From Streptantibioticus parmotrematis (GTDB taxonomy: Bacteria > Actinomycetota > Actinomycetes > Streptomycetales > Streptomycetaceae): a stretch of DNA of 64,000 bases. Shown one piece after another: positions 37,406 to 47,320 of the stretch. The notes beneath the pieces were generated by a model. That model made no database searches and had not been told where the DNA came from. It saw only the letters and a program-made list of their open reading frames with translations. The stretch spans positions 124,001 to 188,000 of the forward strand of contig NZ_JAINVZ010000013.1 of NCBI RefSeq assembly GCF_019890615.1, written 5' to 3'. The translations under genes and the position numbers were made by a program. Within the stretch, counting starts at the first letter, position 1; each line of letters starts with the position of its first letter.

Positions 37406-37735
37406 ATGGAACTTGCACAGCAGCAAGGGGTCCCCGAGCACCTGGGCCGTATCAGGATGGTGGACCTGATGGCCGAGCCGTACGGCACGCTGGCCGGGAT
37501 CCGGGAGGCCACGCCGGCGTTCGCGATCGAGAACAACGGTTACCGGATGTGGGCCATCACCCGGTATCGAGACGTCCGCAAGGTTCTGGCAGAGCCCACG
37601 GTGCTCCGGGACCTCGTCGAGAACCGCCATGCGATCAACGCGCACTGTATCGTCCGCCCCTTGCCAAGAGCACACCTCCCACACGGATCTAGACGCAGCT
37701 TCTTCGACCGCGACGGCGAGAACCATCATCGGCTT
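37406..37735 (+). pseudogene. 5' fragment of a second P450, cut by an IS
   Basis: ATG 37406 follows GAGAGGTCGAT and begins LGRIRMVDLMAEPYGTLAG, then RMWAITRYRDVRKVLAEP, typical P450 N-terminal sequence. It runs to RDGENHH, the position just before the C-helix. The frame then enters the insertion sequence. No 3' half is seen beyond the IS, so the rest was lost. It lies directly after the first P450 and was probably in the same operon. Confidence 0.7.
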
Positions 37736-38570
37736 CCGGATGCGTGCTGATCTTGTTCCGGATGACCTGTGGGAGCGGGTGGCGCCGCTTCTGCCGCCCG
37801 CTTCCGAACGGCGTCACCGCCACCCGGGCCGACTGCGTGTTCCGGACCGAGCGGCCTTCGCGGGTGTCATGTACGTCTTGCGCACCGGTGTCGCCTGGCG
37901 CGATGTCCCGGCCGAGACCGTGGGCTGCTCTGGCGTAACGGCCTGGCGCCGGCTGCGGGACTGGACCGATGCTGGCGTCTGGCCACGTTTGCACGCCGCC
38001 CTGCTGACCGAACTGCGCCGCGCCGACCTGCTGGACCTGGATGACTGTGCCGTGGACGGTTCTCACGTCCGGGCCTTCAAAGGGGGGATCACGCCGGCCC
38101 CTCTCCCGTTGACCGTCCCCGTCCCGGCCCAAGCACCATCTGATCGTCGACCGCCATGGCACCCCGCTCGTCGTCACGCTCACCGGTGGCAACCGCCATG
38201 ACGTCACCCAGCTCCTGCCACTGCTGGACGCAATCCCAGCGATTAGGGGTCTGCGAGGCCGTCCACGCCGCAGCCCCCGGCGTCTGTATGCCGATCGGGG
38301 CTACGACTTCGACAAGTACCGTCGTCTGCTGTGGAAGCGCGGCATCAAGCCGATGATCGCCCGGCGCGGCGTCGCGCACGGCTCCGGGCTGGGCAAGGTG
38401 CGCTGGGTGGTCGAGCGCGCCTTCGCCTGGCTGCACCAGTTCAAGCGGCTCCGCATCCGCTACGAACGACGTGCGGATCTTCACCAGGGCCTGCTCGAAC
38501 TGGCTTGTAGCTTCATATGCCTTCGCCGCCTCCGAACTTCATTCTCCAAAGTTCAGTAAGGTTGCTCGCC
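37736..38570 (+). mobile_element. IS5-family element with broken transposase
   Basis: The transposase begins at ATG 37740 (RADLVPDDLWERVAPLLPP) and continues through GVAWRDVPAE and DLDDCAVDGSHVRAFKGG. The second part (KHHLIVDRHGTPLVVTLTGG through KVRWVVERAFAWLHQFKRL) lies in another frame. One change at the AAAGGGGGG run (about 38080) could be programmed, but a further one-base loss near 38132 is not. I could not define convincing inverted repeats, so the outer limits are approximate. It interrupts a P450 gene. Confidence 0.7.
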
Positions 38571-38884
38571 AGCTGGGTAGCAGTGTCGTCGCCTCGTACA
38601 GGGCCTCAGCGAGTCGAACTTCGATGCCGGGCCCCTCTGTGGGTCTTCGCTCCGATTGTGGCCGGCGTGATCCCGCTCGCTGCCTTCGTGTGGGGGCAGA
38701 GCCACGCGGCTAGCCGGCTGCACCCTGGGCGGCACCGACGAACAGATGCTCCGGCTCCTGGAGCCATACGCCGCGGGTAGCCCGGCTTATCCTGTCGTCG
38801 CCTGCCCCGCCGCAGGGCACTTCGGGCGCCGCACAGTCTCATCACTCATCTCCGACACGACCGAGGCGGCTGCAGGGAGAAGGG
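38571..38884. other. Gene-free stretch with a possible transporter scrap
   Basis: A plus-strand piece near 38630 reads APLWVFAPIVAGVIPLAAFV, which looks like one membrane helix of a transporter, without any surrounding gene. Nothing else is supported. Confidence 0.3.
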
Positions 38885-40047
38885 TTAGGCGTTGGCGGTG
38901 TCGATCGGCTGTCTCCAGACGAGCACGGCGACGGTGCCCGCGAGTATGACCGCGGTGAGGGCGAAGGGGACGGGGATCAGGGGGTCGATCAGGATCAGGA
39001 GGCCGGCCAGGGGCAGGATGGTGTTGACGACGCGGTCGGCGTGCGGCCTGATCGCCAGGGCCCAGATGCCAAGGACGAACACTGCCAGAGGGATCGTGTA
39101 GGCGAGCGATGCCCAGGGCTGGTGGAGGTCGCTGTGCCCGGTGAGCACATCGATTTCGACCTCGATGCCCGCGGAGAATGCACCGGCGGCGGCGAAGATG
39201 AAGAAGTGTCCGTACCCGTAGGCCAGGGAGCTGGAGAAGCTTGAGATGGCGTGGTGGTGCGGCGGCCAGAAGTAGATCCACCACAGGGCGGCGGTGGCAA
39301 CCAGCGTCAGTGCGGCGACGCCGATCAGAGGTGTGAGGTGGTCGGTCTCGTGGAGAGCCTCGATGATCGCGTTGGCCGACGCGAGCAGGCTTTCACCGAG
39401 CAGGATGAGAGTGAACAGGCCGTAGCGCTCGGTGATGTGGTGCGGGTGCCACGGGGTGGAGCCGGTGCGCTCGGCGACGATCGGCACGGCAAGTTCGGCG
39501 CCCACCAGGACGACGAGGGCGATGAAGAACGTCGATTCCGGCAGCAGCAGGGAGGCCAGCCACAGTAGTTGGACGCCGGTGATGCCGCTGGCGTAGATGA
39601 GCGTGGCGCGCCGCGCCGGTCCGGCGGAGCGGGAGGCGCGCAGCCACTGGGCGACCAGGGCCAGGCGCATGACGACGTAGGCGAGGATCAGCACCGAGTA
39701 GTTGTGGTCCTCGAAGGCCGGTTTGATCCCGGAGGCGAGGACGAGCACGCCGCCCATCTGCACGATGGTGAGCACTCGGTAGAGCCAGTCGTCGGTGTCG
39801 AAGGAGGTGGCGAACCAGGTGAAGTTCATCCAGGCCCACCAGATCCCGAAGAACACGATCCCTTAGTTGAGGAGCCCTTCGAGGACGTGCCCGCCCGTAG
39901 AGCGTGGTGCAGCGACACCGCGGCGATGCTGACGGCGACGACGAAGACGAGGTCGAAGAACAGTTCGAGGGTGGAGGCGGTGCGGCCCTCCTCGTCGGGG
40001 TCGCGCGGCCGCATCGGGACCAGCCGGAATCGGGATTCGATGGTCAT
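38885..40047 (-). pseudogene. LtrA-like membrane protein broken by frameshift and stop
   Basis: ATG 40047 begins MTIESRFRLVPMRPRD, then the family start STLELFFDLVFVVAVS. The frame fails near 39890 (HHAL region). In the continuing frame a TAA follows GLLN where a tyrosine would be expected. The rest (GIVFFGIWWAWMNFTWF, HHITERYGLFTLILLGESLLA, ALWWIYFWPPHHH) forms the usual multi-helix low-temperature-requirement A protein to the end. Two lesions within about 25 bases suggest real inactivation rather than one sequencing slip. Confidence 0.75.
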
Positions 40048-40250
40048 GACGGGGATGCCTCCGTGTCCTGGTCATGAGAGGTCCGGGACCAGGGGTGGGG
40101 TGCCCGGTCCCGGATGCTTGCCGTAGACGGTGGCGACGACGGGGATGACGTGACCGTTCGCACCGGCAGACCGGACTGGTGATGGCGGGCAGAACAGGCC
40201 GTGCGGTCCGGGGCGTCACCCGCCACGGACCGCTGCACGCATCCGGGGCG

Positions 40251-40631
40251 TCAGTCCTCGGGGACCACCTCGAGGGTGTTGCGGCGTACGGGCTCGGTCG
40301 ACATCGTCACCGAGTACTCGCTGTCCGCATACTTCTCCAGGTAGGAGGCGTCGACGGCCCGGTTGGTCTCCTCGTCGTCGGAGTCGACGGGTACGAAGCG
40401 CACCGGCTTTTCGACCCCGCCGGCCGAGATCCGGCCCCGGCCGGACTTCAGGGCCGGCCCGTACCACTTCCCCTGCGTGCCGTTGTAGGAGCGGATGAAG
40501 ATCCGGTTCCCGACGGGCACGGACCAGATGTCGACGGTCTTGGGGGTGGTTCCGTCGGGCAGGGTCGCCCCGACGGTGAAGTAGGTCTCGGCGTTGATGC
40601 GGTCAAGCTCATCCGGGGTCCAAGCGGTCAT
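40251..40631 (-). CDS. DUF2255 family protein
   Basis: The 126-residue protein starts MTAWTPDELDRINAE and contains FIRSYNGTQGKWYGPAL and the acidic FVPVDSDDEE segment. This is characteristic of the small DUF2255 proteins that resemble nitroreductase-like (deazaflavin) folds. Function unknown. It is downstream of two related hydrolases on the same strand and may be part of their operon. Confidence 0.7.
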   Translation of the reverse strand: MTAWTPDELDRINAETYFTVGATLPDGTTPKTVDIWSVPVGNRIFIRSYNGTQGKWYGPALKSGRGRISAGGVEKPVRFVPVDSDDEETNRAVDASYLEKYADSEYSVTMSTEPVRRNTLEVVPED

Positions 40632-40704
40632 GGCCGGTCTTCCTCTCGCGTCTGCGGTCAGGCTGCCCCGCATGAGCGGTGCGGGGCAGCGACGACTGCC
40701 TGGG

Positions 40705-41619
40705 TCAGAGCTTGTCGGCGAAGAAGGGGCCGAGCTTGCTGACAGCCTCGCCGACCTCCTTCTCGCCGTCGTAGAGCTCCATGTGGTTCGATCCCTCGAC
40801 GACGTGGAAGGACTTGTCCTTGCTCGCGGCGCGCGCGAACAGGTCATCGCTCATCCACTTCGATCCGGCCTCGCTGCCCGCGATCACGAGCAGCGGCTGC
40901 GTGAGGAACGCCTCGGCCTTGTGGAAGGCGTCGTAGGTGATGATCTGGCTCAGGCTGCGCGTGGTCATGAAGCCGGGTGCGTTGGGGTGCTCGCAACGCG
41001 GCGTGTGGTAGTACTCCCACGCCTGGCGAAGCTCCTCGTTCGGCGCGTCTTCCTCGCGCATCGGTGCGAGCGGGAAGGGGTTGTCCTTGCCCTGGACATC
41101 GGTGGTGCGGGCCTCCGCGCCCATCGCGAGCAGGGGGGCGGCGTCGGCGTCGGCGACGTCGTTCGTCCAGCCGTTGCGGAACATCTGGCCGATGTTGACG
41201 AGGCTCACGGTGCCCACGGCCTTGATGCGGGGGTCGTTGATCGCGGCGTTCGCGGTGTAGCCGGCCCCGGCACAGATGCCCATCGCGCCGATGCGGCTGC
41301 TGTCCACGTAGTCGAGCGTGGTCAGGTAGTCGACCACGGCGCTGACGTCCTCGGTGCGGATGTGCGGGTTCTCCAGCTGTCGCGGCTCCCCGGTGCTCGC
41401 GCCCTGGAACGAGGCGTCGTAGGCGACGGTCACGAAGCCGTGCTCGGCGAGCTTGCCCGCGTACAGGCCGGCTGCCTGCTCCTTCACGCCGCCGCCCGGG
41501 TGGGAGACGACGATCGCCGGGTAGGTCTTCGACGCGTCGAAGCCTTCCGGGAGGTTGATCACCGCGGCGAGGGTGGTGCCGTAGCCGTTGAGGGTCTTGA
41601 TGCTGATGTTCTTGCGCAT
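40705..41619 (-). CDS. Dienelactone-hydrolase-like alpha/beta hydrolase (paralogue 1)
   Basis: The 304-residue protein has AIVVSHPGGGVKEQAAG near residue 40. At the nucleophile elbow it reads GAMGICAGAGYTANAA, which has Cys where Ser is usual, as in dienelactone hydrolase. A late Asp/His pair is in EGSNHMELYDG. It is a paralogue of the next gene upstream (shared layout, about one third or more identical by eye). It is probably an esterase or C-C hydrolase for a small substrate. No signal peptide. Confidence 0.75.
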   Translation of the reverse strand: MRKNISIKTLNGYGTTLAAVINLPEGFDASKTYPAIVVSHPGGGVKEQAAGLYAGKLAEHGFVTVAYDASFQGASTGEPRQLENPHIRTEDVSAVVDYLTTLDYVDSSRIGAMGICAGAGYTANAAINDPRIKAVGTVSLVNIGQMFRNGWTNDVADADAAPLLAMGAEARTTDVQGKDNPFPLAPMREEDAPNEELRQAWEYYHTPRCEHPNAPGFMTTRSLSQIITYDAFHKAEAFLTQPLLVIAGSEAGSKWMSDDLFARAASKDKSFHVVEGSNHMELYDGEKEVGEAVSKLGPFFADKL

Positions 41620-41668
41620 GACTTTCCTCGGGTTGATGTCCGAATGGGTGTCTCTGGGTGGGCCGGGC

Positions 41669-42607
41669 TCACAGGTGGGTGCCGAAGAACTCCGTCGCGG
41701 CTTCGATGGCCTGGCGCGTCGGGTCCGGCTGGTCGTAGAGGTCGTAGTGCGAGGTGTCCTCCACGACGAGGAGGCGCTTGTCCTTCGAGGTGGCGCGGCC
41801 GTAGATCTCCTGGCCGTCGCGGTAGGCGCCGAACCCGCCGGGCTTGTCGCCGATCACGACCAGCAGCGGCCGGGTGAGCAGCTGTTCCGCGTCGAAGAAC
41901 GCGTCCCAGCCGATCGCCGCCGCGCGACGCGACAGCACCGCGCTCGTGGCACCGCCCGCGCTCTGTCCCCGGCCGGTCTTGTAGTAGTCCGTGGCCTCCA
42001 GCACGTCGATGTCCGTCAGCCCCGCTTCCCGTCCGGCCTCGACCGAGAGGGGCAGAAGGTCGTCGACCCGCGGATCCGCGCCGCGCGCCTCGGCGGTGCG
42101 CTGCGCCGCCATCTGCTCCAGAGCGCCGATCGGGTCGTAGCCGCTGAACGACTCGCGGCTGAGGCGCCCGAAGTTCACGCCGGTGATGCTGGTGACGGTC
42201 TTGATCCGGCGGTCGGTCATGGTCGCGTTGATGACGTAGCCGCCACCCCCGCAGACCCCGATCCCGCCGATGCGGTCCGCATCGACGTACGGCAAGGTCA
42301 CGAGGTGGTCGACCGCGACGCGGACGTCCTCCACGCGCTGCGCGGGATCCTCGATCAGACGCGGCTGCCCGCCGCTCTCACCCTGGTAACTGGCGTCGAA
42401 GACCAGCACCACGTAGCCAGCCTCCGCCAGCGCCTTCGCGTACACGTTGCCGGCTGTCTGTTCCTTGCAGCTGCCGATCGGGTGAACGCTCACGATCGCC
42501 GGATAGGAGCCGTTCTCGTCGAAATCCGCGGGGAGGTGGAGGATTCCCGCCAGGTCCCAGGCCATCCCCGGGGAACGGAAGCTCACGCGCTCGGTCCGTT
42601 CAGTCAT
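41669..42607 (-). CDS. Dienelactone-hydrolase-like alpha/beta hydrolase (paralogue 2)
   Basis: The 312-residue protein starts at ATG 42607 after GGAGGAAAC. It has AIVSVHPIGSCKEQTAGNVY, the elbow GIGVCGGGGYVINA with Cys as nucleophile, and a late EDTSHYDLYDQ. It precedes paralogue 1 with a 49-base gap, so the two probably arose by tandem duplication and are co-transcribed. The divergent XRE regulator is the likely controller. Confidence 0.75.
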   Translation of the reverse strand: MTERTERVSFRSPGMAWDLAGILHLPADFDENGSYPAIVSVHPIGSCKEQTAGNVYAKALAEAGYVVLVFDASYQGESGGQPRLIEDPAQRVEDVRVAVDHLVTLPYVDADRIGGIGVCGGGGYVINATMTDRRIKTVTSITGVNFGRLSRESFSGYDPIGALEQMAAQRTAEARGADPRVDDLLPLSVEAGREAGLTDIDVLEATDYYKTGRGQSAGGATSAVLSRRAAAIGWDAFFDAEQLLTRPLLVVIGDKPGGFGAYRDGQEIYGRATSKDKRLLVVEDTSHYDLYDQPDPTRQAIEAATEFFGTHL

Positions 42608-42784
42608 GTTTCCTCCTGGCTGTCCCACTCATCGTCGTCCGGGCCGCGGGCCGGCGCCCGTCGGCTCTCACGACATCAACTGTGGTCGCCCTCGACCGAG
42701 GGCGGAAGGTTGCGATGGAACCCCCCTCAGAGGGGGGTCTGGCAGAACCTGGCCCCTGGCCCCGATCGCCCATAGCGTGAGGTC
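42608..42784. promoter_or_regulatory. Divergent promoter region between hydrolase and XRE regulator
   Basis: A 177-base gap separates the hydrolase start from the XRE gene start on the opposite strand. It contains the palindrome-like CCCCCCTCAGAGGGGGGT near 42722, a good candidate operator for the neighbouring regulator. Confidence 0.5.
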
Positions 42785-43666
42785 ATGGCACCGAAGGACG
42801 AGCGCGTACGGGACTTCCTGGCCACCCGCCGCGCGAAGATCACCCCCGACATGGCCGGCATCCCGAAGGGCAGCGGAGCGCGCCGCGTCCCCGGACTGCG
42901 CCGGGAGGAGGTCGCGATGCTCTCCGGCGTCTCGGTCGACTACTACACCCGGATCGAGAAAGGCGACCTGACAGGGGTCTCCGACGAGGTCCTCGACGCC
43001 CTGGCCCGTGCCCTGCAGCTGACCGAGGACGAGAGCGCCTACCTCTACGACCTTGCCCGCACCGCGCGCCGCCCCTCGCGGGCGAGGAGACAGCCGAAGG
43101 CCGCGGCGGGGGTGCCGCAGCAGGTACAGCTGCTCATCGACACGATGAGCGCCACCCCCGTCATCGCCCTGAGCAAGAGGCTCGACGTCCTCGCGTCGAA
43201 CCCGCTCGGCCGGGCCCTGTTCGACATGGCCTTCACCAGCCCGACTCGACGCTCGTCATCCTCCCCGCCGAACCTGGCCTCCGTCGTCTTCCTCGACCCC
43301 GCCGCGGCCAGGTTCTACGACGACCTCGACGATGCGGCAGCCGCGTGCGTGCGCATCCTCCGTGCCCAGGCCGGCGCGACACCGCACGACAAGCAGCTGA
43401 TACAGCTCGTCGGCGAGCTGTCCACGCGAAGCACCGACTTCAGATCCCGCTGGGCCGCTCACGACGTCGGCGTCCACCGCGCGGGCAGGAAGACCCTCCA
43501 CCACCACCAGGTCGGAGAGCTCATCCTGGGCTTCGAGGAACTGACCCTCGAATCCTCTCCCTCCATCACCTTGTCCGCGTACATCTCCGAGCCCGCCTCG
43601 CCCACCGCCGAGCGCCTGCAACTGCTTGCCAGCTGGGCAGCGACGACCGCGGCGGCGCACCCGTGA
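42785..43666 (+). CDS. XRE-family regulator (MmyB-like)
   Basis: This 293-residue protein has an N-terminal helix-turn-helix (VPGLRREEVAMLSGVSVDYYTRIEKGDL, residues about 38-65). A long ligand-binding-like domain follows, beginning around QVQLLIDTMSATPVIALSKRLDVLASNPLGRAL. This MmyB-type architecture is common among actinomycete regulators that repress or activate divergent small oxidoreductase or hydrolase operons. It is divergent from the two hydrolases. The ligand is unknown. Confidence 0.8.
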   Translation: MAPKDERVRDFLATRRAKITPDMAGIPKGSGARRVPGLRREEVAMLSGVSVDYYTRIEKGDLTGVSDEVLDALARALQLTEDESAYLYDLARTARRPSRARRQPKAAAGVPQQVQLLIDTMSATPVIALSKRLDVLASNPLGRALFDMAFTSPTRRSSSSPPNLASVVFLDPAAARFYDDLDDAAAACVRILRAQAGATPHDKQLIQLVGELSTRSTDFRSRWAAHDVGVHRAGRKTLHHHQVGELILGFEELTLESSPSITLSAYISEPASPTAERLQLLASWAATTAAAHP

Positions 43667-43826
43667 ATCAGGCTGACCGCACGCCGAAGCGGGTCGTCTC
43701 GATGCCGCCGATCTTACGGAGCACGGTCAGCAGGGCGGCGTCCAGGCGTGGCCAGACGCCAGCCCCGGTCCAACCCCGCAGCCAGCTCCAGGCCGTCACG
43801 CCGAAACAGCCCCGGGACGTCCCGCC
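43667..43826 (-). pseudogene. Fragment of an IS5-type transposase
   Basis: The minus strand reads CFGVTAWSWLRGWTGAGVW, PRLDAALLTVLRK, a short piece of the N-terminal transposase domain also seen in the element at 37.7 kb. It abuts the truncated 5' end of the carboxylic acid reductase remnant, so the IS probably caused that truncation. Confidence 0.6.
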
Positions 43827-46800
43827 AGGTTCGAGACGATCAGTTACGGGGAGCTGTGGGAGCGGGCCGGCGCGGTCGCCGCCGATTGGCACCACGACTC
43901 CCTACGCGCCGGGGAGTTCGTCTGCATCCTCGGCTTCACCAGTCGTGACTTCACGACCATCGACCTGGCCTGTCTCCGTTCCGGAGCGACTTCTGTCGCG
44001 CTGCAGTCCAGCGCGTCGGCCGCCCAACTGAGACTCATCATCGGGGAGACCGAGCCGTGTACCCTCGCGTCCAGTGTTGAACTGCTCGATACCGCCCTGG
44101 ACGCCGCGGCCGAGAGTAGTTCGCTGCGCCGCATCCTCGTTTTCGACTACCTGGCGCAGATTGACGAGCAGCGGGAGGTTCGACGCTGCCCGCCGGCGCC
44201 TGGCGGAATGGGGCCGCCCGATCACGCTCGACTCACTGAGCGACGTCATCGAGCGCGGGTCGGTCCTTCCGCCCGCTCCCGATTTCGAGGCCACGTCTGA
44301 CGACGACCGGCCGGCGACCCTGCTGTACACCTCCGGCAGCACCGGTACCCCCAAAGGCGCCGTACTGACCCACAAACTGATCAGGTATCTATGGACGGAA
44401 TACTGGCCATACGCTCGAGGTTTGCCGATCATCGGTATCAACTACCTGCCTATGAGCCACGCGGTCGGCCGGGCCGTGCTGATGGAAACCTTGGTCAGCG
44501 GTGGTGTCGGCTATTTCGCGGCCAGGAGCGACCTGTCGACGCTCCTGGAGGACATCGCGCTGGTCCGCCCGACCGAACTGCTGGTGGTTCCACGTGTCTG
44601 CGAGATGCTGCTGCAGCTGTATCAAGGCGAGCTCGATCGTCGGAGTCGCATGGTCGGGGTCGATGAGGATGAGGTGCAGGCGGAGCTGCGGGAGAGGGTC
44701 CTCGCCGGCCGCGTGGTCCGGGCGGGCACCACATCCGCACCGCTGGCCGACGATACCGCGGAGTTCATCCAGTCGTGCCTGGAGGTTCCCCTGCGTGACG
44801 GCTACGGATCGACGGAGGCTGGTCGTGTCATGTACGACGGGCACATATCGCGGCCGCCGGAATCGCCTACAAGCTCGTCGACGTTCCCGAACTCGGCTAC
44901 TTCCGCGCTGACAAGCCGTACCCGCGAGGTGAGCTTCTGATCAGGTCCGAGACTCTGATCCCGGGCTATTACAAGAGGCCGGAGCTCACGGCGGAGATCT
45001 TCGATGAGGACGGTTACTACCGGACCGGCGACATCATGAGCGAGCTCGGACCGGATCAGCTAGCGTTCGTCGATCGCAGCAATAACGTGCTGAAGCTGGC
45101 GCACGGCGAGTTCGTCGCTGTCTCGGGCTGGAAGTGCTCTTCTCCACGAGTCCGCTGATCCGGCAGATCTTCATCCACGGCAGCAGCGAGCGAGCCTTTC
45201 TCCTCGCAGTGATCGTCCCGACCCCAGCGGCGATCGATCGCGCGAGGACCACGTGCGAAGATCTCAAGCCGATCATCAGCGAGTCGCTTCGGCGGATCGC
45301 GCGGGACGCGGACTTGAAGTCCTACGAGTGCCCGCGTGACTTCTTGCTGGAGACCACGCCCTTCAGCCCAGAGAACAATTTGCTTTCCGACCTCCGCAAG
45401 CCGTCGCGACCCAGGCTCCTTGCCCACTACGGTGCTCGTCTGGAGCGGATGTACACCGAATTGGCTGAGAAGGAATCGCGTGAGCTGCACGAACTGCGGC
45501 ACACCGGTAAGCGCGGCCCGGTCATCGACATCGTCGTTCGGGCGGCCCGGGCGCTGCTCGGATGCCCCGCCGGCCCCGAGGACCATTTCACCGAGCTGAG
45601 CGGCGACTCTCTGTCAGCGCTGGCCTTCTCCCGATTGCTCGGGGAGATCTTCGACACGGAGATATCGGCCGGCGTCGTCCTCAGCCCCGTCAACAACCTC
45701 AGGCGACTGGCGAACCACATCAAGACCGCACTGGACGAGGGGGCGGCGACGCACACCTTCGCGGAGATCCACGGCACCAGTGAACGGCAGGTCCGTGCCA
45801 GCGACCTCGCGCTGGACAAACTCATCGACGTGAAGACGCTCGCTGAGGCCGAGACGCTACCGTGCCGGCGTGGCCCCGTGCGCACCGTACTGGTGACCGG
45901 CGCGACCGGATACCTCGGCCGGTTCCTGTGTCTGGAGTGGCTCAAGCGAATGGAGTTGGCCGGAGGTAAGGTGCTGTGCCTGGTCCGGGGTGAATCCGAC
46001 GATCAAGCGCGCAAGCGGCTCGAAGCGGTCTTCGACAGCGGCGACGCTGAGCTGGTCGAGCACTTCCGGGGCTTGGCCACCGACCGTCTGGAGAGGTCAT
46101 AGCAGGAGACCTTCAGAAGCCCGCCTTTGGGCTTGACCGCCCGACGTGGCTGCGACTGGCCGACACGGTCGACCTGATCGTGCACCCTGCGGCCCTGGTC
46201 AACCACGCCCTGCCCTATGACGAGATGTTCGGAACCAACGTCGCAGGAACGGCCGAGTTGATCCGGCTGGCCATGACCCGGCGACTCAAGGCGTTCACGT
46301 ACATCTCGACCTTCGCGGTGGTCTCCTCCCAATCGTCAACCGCGGACGAGGATGCCGACATCCGACTGTCCAGTCCGGTCCGGAGGCTCGACCAGAGCTA
46401 TGCCAACGGCTACATCACAAGCAAGTGGGCAGGTGAGGTTCTCCTGCGCGAAGCGCATGAGCAATGCGGACTGCCCGTGGTCGTCCTCAGGCCGGGCATG
46501 ATCATGGCCCACCGCCGGTATGCCGGGCAGCTCAACGTGCCTGACGTGTTCACCCGCCTGCTGATCAGTGTCGTCGTCACCTGCACCGCCCCTCGTTCGT
46601 TCTACCGATCACGTGGTGCCCACTACGACGGGCTTCCCGTGGACTTCCTCGCCGAAGCTGTGGTGGCACTCGGCCAGCGGAAGGCGGACGGGTATCACAC
46701 GTTCAACGCCCTCAATCCCCACGACGACGGCATCTCGCTCGACGTCGTCATCGACTGGCTGATCGAAGCGCGTTGTGCCATAGAACGGATCGACGACTAC

Positions 46801-47113
46801 AAGGAGTGGTTCACCCGCCTGGAAACCGCGGTCCGGGTACTGCCGCAGAGACAGCGGCAGCACTCGCTGCTGCCGCTGCTGCACGCCTACGCCGAGCCGC
46901 AGGAGGCTGTCGGCGGGCTGGGCCTCCCGCCTTCGGACCGGGTCCGCGCGGCCGTGCGCGAGGCCAGGACAGGAGTGTCCGGAGGCATCCCCCCTTTCAG
47001 CTTCCCTGATCCGAAAGTATGTCGCCGATCTGCGTCTGCTGGGTCTGATCGAGACGGGGGATCCGGCAGACGGCCTCGCCCACATCCCGGAACGAGACGA
47101 AGGCCACCGATGA
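43827..47113 (+). pseudogene. Carboxylic acid reductase (CAR) homologue, truncated and multiply frameshifted
   Basis: Successive pieces in different frames give the adenylation, carrier and thioester-reductase domains of a CAR-type enzyme. The first begins ISYGELWERAGAVAADWH and lacks the normal N-terminus. Later come [40 protein letters not shown], the carrier FTELSGDSLSALAF, the reductase Rossmann VLVTGATGYLGRFLCLEWL and the YITSKWAGEVLL active site. The end is SLIRKYVADLRLLGLIET. Frame changes fall near 44150, 44845, 45130, 46095 and 47000. CARs reduce aromatic or fatty acids to aldehydes; in this cluster a cinnamic acid is a likely former substrate. The N-terminus is lost at an IS fragment. 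Confidence 0.8.
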
Positions 47114-47320
47114 CCTGGCGTCGACTTCCGGCCTGCGGTCGACCGCCGAACGTCGGTGCTGGCGAAGACGTCGGTGCCCGCGAAGAGTTATGACTCCAAG
47201 CGCAGCGAGATGTCCGGTCACGGGGACGGTGCACCGCGCCCGGTAGGCGCTCCCCTTCGGTCGCCTACGGGCTGGGAGCTCTCGGTGAGCCAGGCCGCCA
47301 GATATCTGGAGGCCCCTTCG

